Part shown: positions 41,567 through 50,678 of the stretch, one piece after another | Layout of the letters: the number at the start of each line of letters is the position of its first letter | Numbering within the stretch: position 1 is the stretch's first letter | Assembly: GCF_039522665.1 (NCBI RefSeq) | Contig: NZ_BAAADV010000001.1 | Coordinates: 1-64,000, forward strand | Direction: 5' to 3' | Origin: Natronoarchaeum mannanilyticum | Lineage (GTDB): Archaea; Halobacteriota; Halobacteria; Halobacteriales; Natronoarchaeaceae | Length of the DNA: 64,000 bases | Program-made: the position numbers and the translations under genes | The notes under the pieces: model-generated | What the model saw: only the letters and a program-made list of their open reading frames with translations | Told to the model about the DNA's origin: nothing | Databases searched by the model: none

Positions 41567-42361
41567 TTGCAGGCGTTCGGTCGTCTCGACCAGCGGATGC
41601 CGCGCGTAGTCGACGACCTCGACGTCGTCGAGTTCGGCCAGGCCCTCGCGGTCGGCCGTACGCTGCATTCCGAGATCGAGTTCGTCGTCGATCACGATCA
41701 CGTACGCGTCCATCTCGTCGACGTCGATCCGGTGGGCCGCGAGCACGCGGTGGTGGCCGTCGGCGAGCAACAGCTCGCCCGCGTTGTCGATGACGACCAG
41801 CGGCTCGGCCAGTCCCCGCTCTAGCTCGTACCGACGCCCCTCGAGCTCGTCGGCGTACACCTCGCCCTGGGTCGGCGTCAGGGCGTCGAGCGCAACTTCG
41901 CGACGTTCCTGGCGCAGCTCGACGCCGTGGATGTTCTCCAGCGTCCGCATCAGCTTGCCCACCTTCTCGGGCGTCGCCCGCTCGATCTGGCTGCGGATCA
42001 CGTCGGCGTTGCTGATGATCCCGACGAGGTGGCCCGCGTCGTCGACGACCGGGAGCTTCTGGATTCCCGAGCGCAGGATGACGCGTCCGGCGTCGTTGAC
42101 CTTCATCTCGGGGTGAGCGACGATCAGGTCCGTCGTCATCACCTCGTACAGGTGCGCGTCGTCGTCGGCCAGCAGCAGGTCCCGTGCGCTGACGAACCCT
42201 TCCACCTGACGGCGGTCACAGACTGGAAAGCCGCTGTGCTCGTCGCTCTCTGCGATGCGAACCGCGACGTCGCCCACCGTGTCCTCGGGGGCGACAGTCG
42301 CGACGTCCTGCGTCATGTACTCGCGCACCCGCGCGTTCCCGGTGGTGCCGGCTATGCCCAT
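41564..42361 (-). CDS. two CBS domains fused to a ParB/SerK-like domain
   Basis: A 265-residue protein. CBS 1 lies at about 10-65 (YMTQDVATVAPEDTVGDVA) and CBS 2 at about 70-125 (VMTTDLIVAHPEMKVNDAG, ending LVGIISNADVIRS); these usually bind adenine nucleotides. Residues about 140-265 form a ParB/sulfiredoxin-like domain with LTPTQGEVYADELEGRR and LLLADGHHRVLAAH. The DGHHR motif also occurs in archaeal ADP-dependent serine kinase SerK, so a nucleotide-regulated kinase is one possibility; DNA binding is another. ATG 42361 starts just before the first CBS domain. It converges with gdhB. Confidence 0.75.
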   Translation of the reverse strand: MGIAGTTGNARVREYMTQDVATVAPEDTVGDVAVRIAESDEHSGFPVCDRRQVEGFVSARDLLLADDDAHLYEVMTTDLIVAHPEMKVNDAGRVILRSGIQKLPVVDDAGHLVGIISNADVIRSQIERATPEKVGKLMRTLENIHGVELRQERREVALDALTPTQGEVYADELEGRRYELERGLAEPLVVIDNAGELLLADGHHRVLAAHRIDVDEMDAYVIVIDDELDLGMQRTADREGLAELDDVEVVDYARHPLVETTERLQ

Positions 42362-42439
42362 GGCCGCCACAACGGTTCCCCTACCGAAAAACCTGTCTCG
42401 GACCCGTCCGAAGTCGCTCCGTTCGCATCGGCCCGTCGC

Positions 42440-44017
42440 TCACTCGTCGCCGCGTTCGCTCTCGCCGTCCGGCGGCGTGCGCTCCGACGGCGCGTCCGCC
42501 CCCACCGATCCTTCGGGCGCGAGCTCCTCGTGGCCGTCTTCGGACCGCAGCGGGAACTCGAACTCCGAGACCGCCGAGAGGTACTCGTTGGGCAGCTCGA
42601 ACGGGCGTTCGCGCAGCGCGTCGAAAAAGCGTTCTCTGAGCACGGACTCGATCGCGTCGTTGGTCGCCTCGCCGTCCTCGTCGGCGGTCGCCAGCATCCC
42701 GACGGGGATCTGCGCGCCGGCCATGTCGGTGTGGCCGCCGGCGCTCCCGATCCTGTTGTAGGCGAGCCGGAGCGTCTCGCCGAGGTCGAGCTCCGAACCC
42801 TGCGCCCGCGCGGAGGCGTACACGACGCCGTCGAGCAGCCCGAACACGACCGTCGTCGTCACGCCCTCCATGTCGAGCAGCCTGTCGGCCGCCTGGGCCA
42901 GCGCGTCGCGATCCGACAGCTCTCCGACGAAGCTCGTCAGTATCGAGCCCTTCCGCTCGCGGTTCCTGATCGCGGCGGCGACGGTTTCCAGGGTATCGCC
43001 CGAGATGCTCGGCGACTCGACGCGCTCCAACAGTCCGACGTCGGCGTGGGGAACGAGCGTCCCGGCGGCCTCGAAGTCCGACTGGGCGACCTCCCGGGTG
43101 AAGTCCCAGGTGTCGATACGGATGCCGTACAGCAGCGCCGTCGCGACCGTCTCGTCGATCTCGACGCCGAACTCCGCGAAGTACTCCGTCAGGAGCGTGC
43201 TCGTCGCCCCGACGGTGCTTCGGATGTCGACGAACTCCGCGTCGACCGGCCCTCGCGGCGGGTGGTGGTCGACGACGACGTCGATCGGCAGATCCTCGGG
43301 AAGCTGGTCGTTGACGCCCGCCCGGCTGTGATCGACCAGCGCGAACCCCGCAAACTCCTCTAAGTGGTCGGGGTCGTCGGCGTCGAGTTGGCGCAGGTCC
43401 AGATCGAGCAGGTTGACCAGCGCGCGGTTCTCCTGGTGGGTGATCTCTCCGTAGTAACAGGCCTGGGCGTCGACGCCGATCGCGTCGGCCAGGCGGGCCA
43501 GCGCCAGCGCGCTGGCGATGGCGTCCGGATCGGGGTTGTCGTGGGCGACGACGGCGAGCGGCCCGTCGACGTCGCGTAGCGTGCGCCTGAGCTTCCGGGT
43601 TCGCTCGCCCGTCTCGCCGGACACGACGTTGAGCACGCGCGAGGCGGTGGCGACGCCAGGGTCGATCAGCCGGTCGGCGTGGCGCTCGATCCGCCGGCGG
43701 TCGGCGTCGGTCGGTCGGTAGCCCGTGTACGCGACGATCATCGCGCCGGGGTAGACGGTACGGGCCGCCCGCGCGATGGCGGCGTTTTGACTCGGTTCGT
43801 CACTGCCGACGAACACCACGTCGGCGGTCGGCTGGGCCGCTTCGAGTTCCTCCGGATCGGCCGGATCGGTTTCCGTGACGCGTCGGTTGTCACCCCGGAG
43901 CGTGTCCGTTCGGCCGGCGTCGTCCGTTACGATGTGCAGAGAGCGACCGTTCTCGGCGGTCCGATCGACGAGCGCCTGGCAGACGGCGCCGCTCCCCAGG
44001 ACGAGCCGGGTGACCAT
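42440..44017 (-). CDS. TrkA-N/DHH/DHHA1 family phosphoesterase
   Basis: A 525-residue protein. A Rossmann-like TrkA-N domain (about 1-130, VTRLVLGSGAVCQALVD...VVFVGSDEPSQNAAIAR) is fused to a DHH phosphoesterase (about 150-310: AVVAHDNPDPDAIASALA, ALVDHSRAGVND, DVVVDHHPPRG) and a DHHA1 domain (about 400-470, SAGGHTDMAGAQIP). DHH proteins are Mn-dependent and cleave RNA, DNA or cyclic dinucleotides. The N-terminal sensor suggests nucleotide or c-di-AMP control of activity. An acidic tail ends it. No partner gene is adjacent. Confidence 0.85.
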   Translation of the reverse strand: MVTRLVLGSGAVCQALVDRTAENGRSLHIVTDDAGRTDTLRGDNRRVTETDPADPEELEAAQPTADVVFVGSDEPSQNAAIARAARTVYPGAMIVAYTGYRPTDADRRRIERHADRLIDPGVATASRVLNVVSGETGERTRKLRRTLRDVDGPLAVVAHDNPDPDAIASALALARLADAIGVDAQACYYGEITHQENRALVNLLDLDLRQLDADDPDHLEEFAGFALVDHSRAGVNDQLPEDLPIDVVVDHHPPRGPVDAEFVDIRSTVGATSTLLTEYFAEFGVEIDETVATALLYGIRIDTWDFTREVAQSDFEAAGTLVPHADVGLLERVESPSISGDTLETVAAAIRNRERKGSILTSFVGELSDRDALAQAADRLLDMEGVTTTVVFGLLDGVVYASARAQGSELDLGETLRLAYNRIGSAGGHTDMAGAQIPVGMLATADEDGEATNDAIESVLRERFFDALRERPFELPNEYLSAVSEFEFPLRSEDGHEELAPEGSVGADAPSERTPPDGESERGDE

Positions 44018-44137
44018 ACCGGTCGTATCCGGGCCTGTCGTTAAAACCTACCGTCTCCGGCGACGATGAAAGGCGCCCGCGCACGGCGAAAAAGCGACCA
44101 ACAGCAGCGTCGAGACGCCGCGAGCGAAGCGACGGCG

Positions 44138-45670
44138 TCAGGCCAGCAGCGCGCCGGCGGCGTCGACGGCCGTCGAGACGACGGGGTTGAACGCGACCAG
44201 CAGCGCGACGGTGACGACCGCCGCGGCGATCACGGCGGTGTACAGCCCGACGGGCTGGCTCTCGATCCGGAGGTCGTCGGCCGGATCCTCGATCCACATC
44301 GCCTTGGCCAGCCGCGAGTAGTAGTACAGCGACAGCGCGCTGGTGATCGCGCCGACGGCGGCGAGCCACCAGATCCCGTTCGTGACCGCCGAACCGAACA
44401 GGAAGTACTTGCTGATGAACCCGGCGCCGATCGGCAGGCCGGCGAGGTTGAAGAGGAACACCGTCATCGCCAGCGAGGCGACCGGCGCCTTCGTCGCCAG
44501 CCCGTTGAAGTCCTCGAACGTGCGACCGACTTCCCAGTGTTCGGCCAGCGCGATGAACAGGAACGCGCCGGTGTTCATGAAGCCGTACACCAGCAGGTGG
44601 AGCATCGCGCTCCCGAGCACGAAGTCGTTGTACGCGCCGCCGCCGGTCAGCGCGGCGAGTCCGATCAGCGCGTAACCCGCGTGGCCGATCGAGGAGTACG
44701 CCAGCATCCGCTTGACGTTGTCCTGGACGGCCGCGGCGAAGTTACCGAGCACCATCGTCACGACGGCCAGCACCTGGAACACGAGCATCCACTCGATCCC
44801 GTTCGCGACCGACGCGATCGGGAACGCCTCGACGAACACGCGGAACGCCAGCACGAAGCCGGCGGCCTTCGACGCCGAGGAGAGGAAGGCGCTGATCGGC
44901 GCGGGCGCGCCCTCGTAGGCCTCCGGCGCCCAGAAGTGGAACGGGACGGAGGCGGTCTTGTAGGCGAGTCCGCCGACGATCATCAGCACGCCGATGGCGA
45001 AGATGCCCTGGTCGAACCCGCCCTCGGCGACCGAGGTCGCGATCTCGCCGAACTGGAGTCGACCGGTCGAGACGTACACCAGGCTGATGCCGTAGAGGAA
45101 GATCGCCGACGACAGCGCGCCGATCAGGAAGTACTTCAGCCCGGCTTCGACGCTGCCGCGGTTGTCCTTGAGGAACGCGACCAGCGCGAACGACGGCAGG
45201 CTCGCCAGCTCCAGCGCGATGAACGCCGTGACGAAGCTGTCGGCCATCGCCATCGTCGCCATCCCGGTCGCGGCCAGCAGCACCAGCGAGTAGAACTCGC
45301 CGGCGTGGGGCTGGTCCTCGAGGTAGTCGTAACTCGCCACCAGCACCAGCGCGGTGACGCTGGTGACCACGGCGACGAACAGCAGCGCCATCTGGTCGAC
45401 GATCAGCGAGCCACCGAACAGCTCGAACAGTCCCTGGACGCCCGCCTCCTCGGGGTCGCCGGCGACGCCGACGCCGATCGCGATGTACCAGATCGTCACG
45501 CCCAGCGCGGCGAGCGTGCCGGCGATCGACGTGCCGGCGACCAGCCGGTAGTTCGTCGAGTCGGGGTCGACGCTGTCGATCAGGAACGCGAGCATCGCGG
45601 CCCCGACCAGCAGCAACAGCGGGGCGAGCACCTTGTACGTGTCGGGGTCTGAGATAGCTACTTCTGCCAT
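44138..45670 (-). CDS. nuoN: complex I subunit NuoN (antiporter-like)
   Basis: A 510-residue membrane subunit of respiratory complex I with about 14 helices, one of three antiporter-like proton channels. Typical are the discontinuous helix region VGGLAYKTASVPFHFWAPEAYEGAPAPI and KRMLAYSSIGHAGYALIG, with the conserved Lys residues of the proton path. It is the last gene of the operon, 2 bases after nuoM. The N-terminus opens MAEVAISDPDTYKVLAPLLLL. Confidence 0.95.
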   Translation of the reverse strand: MAEVAISDPDTYKVLAPLLLLVGAAMLAFLIDSVDPDSTNYRLVAGTSIAGTLAALGVTIWYIAIGVGVAGDPEEAGVQGLFELFGGSLIVDQMALLFVAVVTSVTALVLVASYDYLEDQPHAGEFYSLVLLAATGMATMAMADSFVTAFIALELASLPSFALVAFLKDNRGSVEAGLKYFLIGALSSAIFLYGISLVYVSTGRLQFGEIATSVAEGGFDQGIFAIGVLMIVGGLAYKTASVPFHFWAPEAYEGAPAPISAFLSSASKAAGFVLAFRVFVEAFPIASVANGIEWMLVFQVLAVVTMVLGNFAAAVQDNVKRMLAYSSIGHAGYALIGLAALTGGGAYNDFVLGSAMLHLLVYGFMNTGAFLFIALAEHWEVGRTFEDFNGLATKAPVASLAMTVFLFNLAGLPIGAGFISKYFLFGSAVTNGIWWLAAVGAITSALSLYYYSRLAKAMWIEDPADDLRIESQPVGLYTAVIAAAVVTVALLVAFNPVVSTAVDAAGALLA

Positions 45671-45672
45671 TG

Positions 45673-47214
45673 TTATGCACCTCCCACCGCCGGGATCGCC
45701 CCGACGGCGTCACGGATCATCTCGAACGCGATCTCGGGCGCGACGCCCAGCAGGATGACGAGTCCGAGCAGGGCAAAGAGCGGCGCGACGTCGTGGAACG
45801 GCGCCCGCGTCACCTCGTAGTCCGTCTCCAGGCTAAAGGGCCCGAACAGGGTCCGCTGCATCGCGAACAGCAGGTAGCCCGCCACGATGACGATGCCGAA
45901 CATTGCCAGCGCGGTAAAGACCGGCGCGAACGTTCCGATCGACTCGGTGGCGCCGAACGCGCCCGCGAACACGTAGAACTCGGCCGCGAACCCGCTCATC
46001 AGCGGCAGGCCCATGTAGCCGAAGGCGCCCGCGAGGAAGATGCCTGTCGTGATCGGCATCCGGTCGGCGAGCCCGGACATGTCGCCGACCATCCGGGTGT
46101 GGGTCGTGTTGTAGATGACGCCGACCGCCATGAACATCAGCCCGGAGATCAGACCGTGGCTGACCATCTGGAACGTCGCGCCGCCGACGCCGTAGACGGT
46201 GTAGGCGACCAGTCCCAGAATCACGTACCCCATCGACGACACGGAGGAGTACGCAACGATCCGCTTGAGGTCCTGCTGGGCCAGCGCCAGCATCGCCCCG
46301 TAGATCACCGACACCACCGCGAGCCCGGCCAGCAGCCAGGCGAACTCGGCGGCGATGTCGGCGAGCATCGTGAAGTTAAATCGGAGCAGGGCGTACGTCC
46401 CCATCTTCAGGAGGACGCCCGCCAGCAGCACCGACACCGGCGTCGGCGCCTCGACGTGGGCGTCGGGCAGCCACGTGTGGACCGGGACGACGGGCACCTT
46501 CACCGCGAACCCGGCGAACATCGCGAAGAAGACGGCCGTCTTGAGCGCGTCCGCGGAGACGCCCGGGAAGGCGTCGGGCGCGGCGCCGTCGACGACCAGC
46601 GCCTGCGCGACGTCGGCCATGTCGAACGTGTCGATGCCGAGGCCGATCACCAGCGCGACGTAGCCGATGAACATCACCAGCGACGCGATGTTCGTGTAGA
46701 CGAAGAACTTGATCGCGGCGTACTTCCGGCGCGGGCCGCCCCAGACGCCGATGAGGAAGTACATCGGGATCAGGACGGCCTCCCAGAAGACGAACCAGAC
46801 GAAGAAGTCCAGCGCGGCGAACACGCCGATCAGCGCGGCCTCCATGAACAGCACCAGCCCGTAGAACTGGGACTGGCGCTCGTCGATCGGCGTCCAGGCG
46901 CTGACGATCGCCAGGCTCGTCAGGATCGTCGTGAGCGCGAGCAGCGGCATGCTGATGCCGTCCAGCCCGACGTGCCAGTCGAGCCGGAACAGCTCGCCCA
47001 CCTCGATCCAGGTCGTGCGCGTGTAGAACGCGACGTTCTCGGACGACGCGAGCAGGGCGTTCCCGCTGGCGTCGAACTGGCTGTACATGAACAGGCTCCC
47101 GACCAGCGGGAGCAGGCTCACTCCGAAGGCCAGGCGGCCGGCGTACCTATCGGGCGCCAGGAACGCCGCGGCCGCGCCGACCAGACAGACTGCGATGAGC
47201 GCTTCGATCATCAT
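45673..47214 (-). CDS. nuoM: complex I subunit NuoM (antiporter-like)
   Basis: A 513-residue membrane subunit. Features are FVWFVFWEAVLIPMYFLIGVWGG with the conserved Glu, VPVVPVHTWLPDAHVEAPTPVSVLLAGVLLKMG, and KRIVAYSSVSSMGYVILG. The start is ATG 47214 (next to ATG 47211), overlapping the nuoL stop. It is one of the proton-pumping antiporter-like subunits in the distal arm, between NuoL and NuoN. Confidence 0.95.
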   Translation of the reverse strand: MMIEALIAVCLVGAAAAFLAPDRYAGRLAFGVSLLPLVGSLFMYSQFDASGNALLASSENVAFYTRTTWIEVGELFRLDWHVGLDGISMPLLALTTILTSLAIVSAWTPIDERQSQFYGLVLFMEAALIGVFAALDFFVWFVFWEAVLIPMYFLIGVWGGPRRKYAAIKFFVYTNIASLVMFIGYVALVIGLGIDTFDMADVAQALVVDGAAPDAFPGVSADALKTAVFFAMFAGFAVKVPVVPVHTWLPDAHVEAPTPVSVLLAGVLLKMGTYALLRFNFTMLADIAAEFAWLLAGLAVVSVIYGAMLALAQQDLKRIVAYSSVSSMGYVILGLVAYTVYGVGGATFQMVSHGLISGLMFMAVGVIYNTTHTRMVGDMSGLADRMPITTGIFLAGAFGYMGLPLMSGFAAEFYVFAGAFGATESIGTFAPVFTALAMFGIVIVAGYLLFAMQRTLFGPFSLETDYEVTRAPFHDVAPLFALLGLVILLGVAPEIAFEMIRDAVGAIPAVGGA

Positions 47215-49229
47215 AGTAACCACCCTCCGGCGAGGCCGAAGGCAACCACAAGCACGACGAGGCTCAGCGCGAGCAGCGCCGCGTAGTTCGTCACGATGCC
47301 GGTCTGGATGCGTCGCACCCGTTCGCCGCTGAACAGGCTGACGCTGCTGGCGCCGTTGACGACGCCGTCGACGACGCCCTGGTCGAACGTGTCAGCGCTG
47401 CGAGCCGCGGGCAGCGTCACGCCCTCGGCGAGCCACACCTGGAACTCGTCCAGGTAGTAGTTGCTGAACAGGATCTCGCGCACCGATCCGAGGTTCTCCG
47501 TGTGGGGCTCGGGTCGCGAGACGTTGTACAGGAAGTACGCCAGCCCGACGCCGGCGAGCGCGAGGCCCAGCGACAGGCCGGCCGAGACGAGCACCGTCGC
47601 CACCTCGGAGCCGAACAGCGTCCCCGACGAGTAGGGGATCAGGCCGCCGTAGTGGTGGGCCGACAGCGCCGAGAACTCGCCCGTCTGGCTGTCGAGCCAG
47701 CCGTGCAGGAAGTCGATCCCCTCGATGTCCAGCACCTTCTGGACCGGCACCATGTTGACGAAGCCGGCGACGACCGCCAGCGTCCCGAGCACGGCCAGCG
47801 GCCCCTTGACGTTCCAGCGAACGCCGTGGGGGTCGCGCGCCGTGTCCGAGCGAGGCTCGCCGTGGAACGTGAGGAACACCATCCGGAAGGTGTAGAACCC
47901 GGTGAAGAACACCGCGAGCAGGCCCATCGCCCACGCAGCGAGCAGGAGCGGGCTCTCCAGGCCGTGGACGAGCGCCTCGTAGAGCACCTCGTCCTTCGAC
48001 CAGAAGCCCGAGAACGGGAAGATGCCCGCGAGCGCCAGCGAGCCGGCGAGGAACGTCGCGTAGGTCACGGGCATCTTGTCCTTGAGTCCGCCCATGTCCC
48101 ACATGTCCTCGTTGTGGTGCATCGCGATGATCACCGACCCGGCGCCGAGGAACAGCAGCGCCTTGAAGAACGCGTGGGTCATCAGGTGGAAGACCGCGGC
48201 GACGTAGCCGCCCGACCCCAGCGCGAGCATCATGTAGCCGTACTGCGAGATCGTCGAGTACGCCAGCACCTGTTTGAGCTCGTTCTTGACGACGCCCATC
48301 GTCGCCGCGAACAGCGCGGTGAAGCCGCCGACGAACGCGATGATCGCCAGCGCGGTCGGCGAGAGCGCGTAGAAGCCGTACATCCGCGCGACCAGGTAGA
48401 CGCCGGCCGCGACCATCGTCGCGGCGTGGATCAGCGCGGAGACGGGCGTCGGGCCCTCCATCGCGTCGGGGAGCCAGGTGTGGAGCGGGAACTGCGCGGA
48501 CTTGCCGACGACGCCGCCCAGCACCAGCAGTCCGAGGATCGTGAACCACGTCTGGACGTCGAAGTTGAGGAACGTCTCCGGTTGGTATTCGCCGTTGAGC
48601 GCCTGCTCGGCGAGCGCGGGGAACGACTCCGCGCCCGCGAACTGCGTCGTGCCGAACGTCGCGAGGATGCCGACGACGCCGATCAGGAAGAAGTAGTCAC
48701 CGAAGCGGGTGACCAGGAACGCCTTCTTCGCCGCCGACGGCGCGCTCTCCGTGCGGAAGTGGAACCCGATCAGCAGGAACGAGCACAGGCCCACCAGCTC
48801 GAAGAACATGAACGCCATCAGCAGGTTGTCGGCGAACACGAACGAGAGCATGCTGAACGTGAACAGCCCAAGTCCGGCGTAGTACCGGGGCAGACCCGTC
48901 TCGCCCTCGTCGTTCATGTAGCCCAAGCTGAACACGTGGACCAGCAGCGCGACCAGCGAGACGATCACCAGCATCAGCGAGGACAGCGGATCGATCAGGA
49001 TGCCGAACGTGAGCTGCGGATCGGCGTCAACCCACGTGTACAGCGTCTCCTGGTAGGACCCGTTGCTCCGGACCTGAACGAGCGTCAGGACCGACAGGAT
49101 CAGCGACCCGGCCGTGGCGGCGATCCCCCCGAACGCGCCGCCTTTGGGCATATACTTGCCCGCGACCAGCGCGAGCAGGAACGATACGAACGGAAGCGCG
49201 GCGATCGCCGGAACGTATTCGTAAGCCAT
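47211..49229 (-). CDS. nuoL: complex I subunit NuoL (antiporter-like)
   Basis: A 672-residue membrane subunit, the most distal antiporter. It contains GKSAQFPLHTWLPDAMEGPTPVSALIHAATMVAAGV, NELKQVLAYSTISQYGYMMLALG, MTHAFFKALLFLGAGSVI and the long C-terminal extension with the lateral helix that other antiporters lack. The length fits NuoL (about 610-680). Three bases separate it from the nuoK stop. Confidence 0.95.
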   Translation of the reverse strand: MAYEYVPAIAALPFVSFLLALVAGKYMPKGGAFGGIAATAGSLILSVLTLVQVRSNGSYQETLYTWVDADPQLTFGILIDPLSSLMLVIVSLVALLVHVFSLGYMNDEGETGLPRYYAGLGLFTFSMLSFVFADNLLMAFMFFELVGLCSFLLIGFHFRTESAPSAAKKAFLVTRFGDYFFLIGVVGILATFGTTQFAGAESFPALAEQALNGEYQPETFLNFDVQTWFTILGLLVLGGVVGKSAQFPLHTWLPDAMEGPTPVSALIHAATMVAAGVYLVARMYGFYALSPTALAIIAFVGGFTALFAATMGVVKNELKQVLAYSTISQYGYMMLALGSGGYVAAVFHLMTHAFFKALLFLGAGSVIIAMHHNEDMWDMGGLKDKMPVTYATFLAGSLALAGIFPFSGFWSKDEVLYEALVHGLESPLLLAAWAMGLLAVFFTGFYTFRMVFLTFHGEPRSDTARDPHGVRWNVKGPLAVLGTLAVVAGFVNMVPVQKVLDIEGIDFLHGWLDSQTGEFSALSAHHYGGLIPYSSGTLFGSEVATVLVSAGLSLGLALAGVGLAYFLYNVSRPEPHTENLGSVREILFSNYYLDEFQVWLAEGVTLPAARSADTFDQGVVDGVVNGASSVSLFSGERVRRIQTGIVTNYAALLALSLVVLVVAFGLAGGWLL

Positions 49230-49232
49230 CTG

Positions 49233-49538
49233 TTACCACCTCATTGTCGTAGCCTTCCGAACGTCCACGTCGCGGAAGTTCCGCACCAGCACCAGGATGA
49301 TCCCGATGCCGATGGCGACCTCCGCGGCGGCGAGTCCGATCGTGAACAGGGCGAACACCTGCCCGGTGAGGTTCCCGTGGAAGTACGAGAACGCGATCAG
49401 GTTGATGTTCGCGGCGTTGAGCATCAACTCGACGGAGATCAGGAACATCAGCGCGTTCCGTCGCGTGAGGATGCCGAACAGCCCGATGCAAAACACCGCG
49501 GCCGACAGCACCAGGTAGTAGTTCATCGGGACCGTCAT
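49233..49538 (-). CDS. nuoK: complex I subunit NuoK
   Basis: A 101-residue three-helix membrane subunit, homologous to MrpC. The conserved Glu in MFLISVELMLNAANINLIAF (helix 2) and a second Glu in LAAAEVAIGIGIILVLVRN (helix 3) are on the proton path. The start MTVPMNYYLVL at 49538 overlaps the nuoJ2 stop by 4 bases. Normal length. Confidence 0.95.
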   Translation of the reverse strand: MTVPMNYYLVLSAAVFCIGLFGILTRRNALMFLISVELMLNAANINLIAFSYFHGNLTGQVFALFTIGLAAAEVAIGIGIILVLVRNFRDVDVRKATTMRW

Positions 49539-49894
49539 CGGTCCTCACCCCGTCCGGTGCGGTCGTCGCCCCCGTCGGTCTTCAGCGCCGACGTGAGGTC
49601 GTCGTCTTCCTCGCGGCGCGCGAGCATGATCGCCCCGTCGAGCGCGGCGTCGAGCGCGACCGCGATCAGGATAAAGGCGACGAGGAACCCTTCGACCGGA
49701 ACGCCGTCCGCGACGTCGACGTTCAGCAGCGCGAAGCCGATCGCCTCCATCACGGAGGCGTCGCCGAACCCGGCGGGATCGGCGAAGCCGGCGGTGAGAA
49801 ACACCGTCGCCATGACGGCGAACAGCGCCACCGCGACGAGGCCCGGAAGCAGGTGCGAGCCGACGTCGAACTCGGGCTTTGTCACCGACACCAC
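49535..49894 (-). CDS. nuoJ2: complex I subunit NuoJ, C-terminal part (NuoJ2)
   Basis: A 119-residue membrane protein with two or three hydrophobic segments and an acidic tail (EEDDDLTSALKTDGGDD). In haloarchaea NuoJ is split into two genes, and this is the second half (VSVTKPEFDVGSHLLPGL...VPVEGFLVAFILIAVALDAAL). The start appears to be one of two adjacent GTG codons at 49889-49894; no ATG is available. It lies 24 bases after nuoJ1. Confidence 0.85.
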   Translation of the reverse strand: MVSVTKPEFDVGSHLLPGLVAVALFAVMATVFLTAGFADPAGFGDASVMEAIGFALLNVDVADGVPVEGFLVAFILIAVALDAALDGAIMLARREEDDDLTSALKTDGGDDRTGRGEDR

Positions 49895-49918
49895 CTCCGA
49901 GTGCGGCCGGCCGTCCCG

Positions 49919-50194
49919 TCAGCTACCATGCCGCATCACCTCCTCGTCCGATTCGCGCCCGCGGGTCAGCATCACGCCGAACGTGATCAGGATCAACACG
50001 CCGCCGACGTACACGAGGATCTGGATCACTGCAAGGAACTCGGCTTGCAGCATGATGTAGAACCCCGCCACGCTGACCAGCGCGACGCCGAGGAACAGTG
50101 CGGCGTGCCACACGTCACGTACCAGCACCGCCCCGGCGCTGCTCCCGACGGTCAGGAGCGCGAACAGCGCGAACGCGATGTAATCAAGTGCCAT
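49919..50194 (-). CDS. nuoJ1: complex I subunit NuoJ, N-terminal part (NuoJ1)
   Basis: A 91-residue membrane protein with three helices: ALDYIAFALFALLTVGSSAG, VWHAALFLGVALVSVAGFYIMLQAEFLAV, and QILVYVGGVLILITFGVML, matching the conserved first half of NuoJ, including the pi-bulge YVGGV region. ATG 50194 opens MALDYIAF. The gene is cut off from nuoI by the vapBC insertion, so it either reads through or needs a new promoter. A weak box may lie near 50222-50230. Confidence 0.92.
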   Translation of the reverse strand: MALDYIAFALFALLTVGSSAGAVLVRDVWHAALFLGVALVSVAGFYIMLQAEFLAVIQILVYVGGVLILITFGVMLTRGRESDEEVMRHGS

Positions 50195-50402
50195 TAGTAC
50201 CCTCTCGTCGCGGATGCCCTTTGAAGATTTCGAGACTGTTCGGAGAGCGACCCCGCGACGGCCGAGTTTCGGTCGACTGTCCCGGCTCAGAGCGGGAAGT
50301 CGAGGGCGATATCGCCGTGTCAGGTCGGCCGAGCGATGGCGACGCACTTCGTCGTCGCTCGCGCGCACAGGAGGGGACCTCACGCGCTGGACAATTACCG
50401 GC

Positions 50403-50412
50403 ATAATTGTTA
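50403..50412 (+). promoter_or_regulatory. vapB promoter
   Basis: CATAATTGTTATG at 50402-50414 contains a TATA-like ATAATTGTTAT, about 28-35 bases before ATG 50439, the right distance for a leaderless vapB transcript. AT content rises here relative to flanking nuo sequence. Confidence 0.5.
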
Positions 50413-50438
50413 TGCGTGCAGAGCGGCTATCGCCTCAT

Positions 50439-50678
50439 ATGGCGACGGACGAGAACGAAACCACGGTCAACGAAAGCTTCGCCGTGACTATTCCGAAGAC
50501 TATCCGTGAGCACCTCGATTTGGAACCCGGCGATCGGCTTCGGTGGCACGCCGACGACAACGGCGACCTCGTGGCCGAAATCGTCCGCGAACGTCACGGA
50601 GCGGCGTCCGACCTCAATCCTGTCGACATGGGAGAAACGGACGCTGTAGAGGTAACAGACGAGTACGACTGGTCCTGA
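50439..50678 (+). CDS. vapB: VapB-like antitoxin (AbrB-type swapped hairpin)
   Basis: A 79-residue AbrB/SpoVT-type DNA-binding antitoxin: ESFAVTIPKTIREHLDLEPGDRLRWHADDNGDLVAEIV is the swapped-hairpin fold (VTIPK...R..L.L..GD). The C-terminal half (SDLNPVDMGETDAVEVTDEYDWS) is the toxin-binding tail. It is on the opposite strand to the surrounding nuo genes. Its TGA shares one base with the vapC ATG (TGATG), the usual antitoxin-toxin coupling. An upstream ATG at 50412 is less likely. Confidence 0.85.
   Translation: MATDENETTVNESFAVTIPKTIREHLDLEPGDRLRWHADDNGDLVAEIVRERHGAASDLNPVDMGETDAVEVTDEYDWS

Noticed and set aside
44066-45652. 528-codon plus-strand frame antisense to nuoN
   Set aside because: Codon-bias shadow of a high-GC gene; low-complexity Arg/Asp/Gln composition. 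The same applies to long frames opposite nuoM and nuoL.
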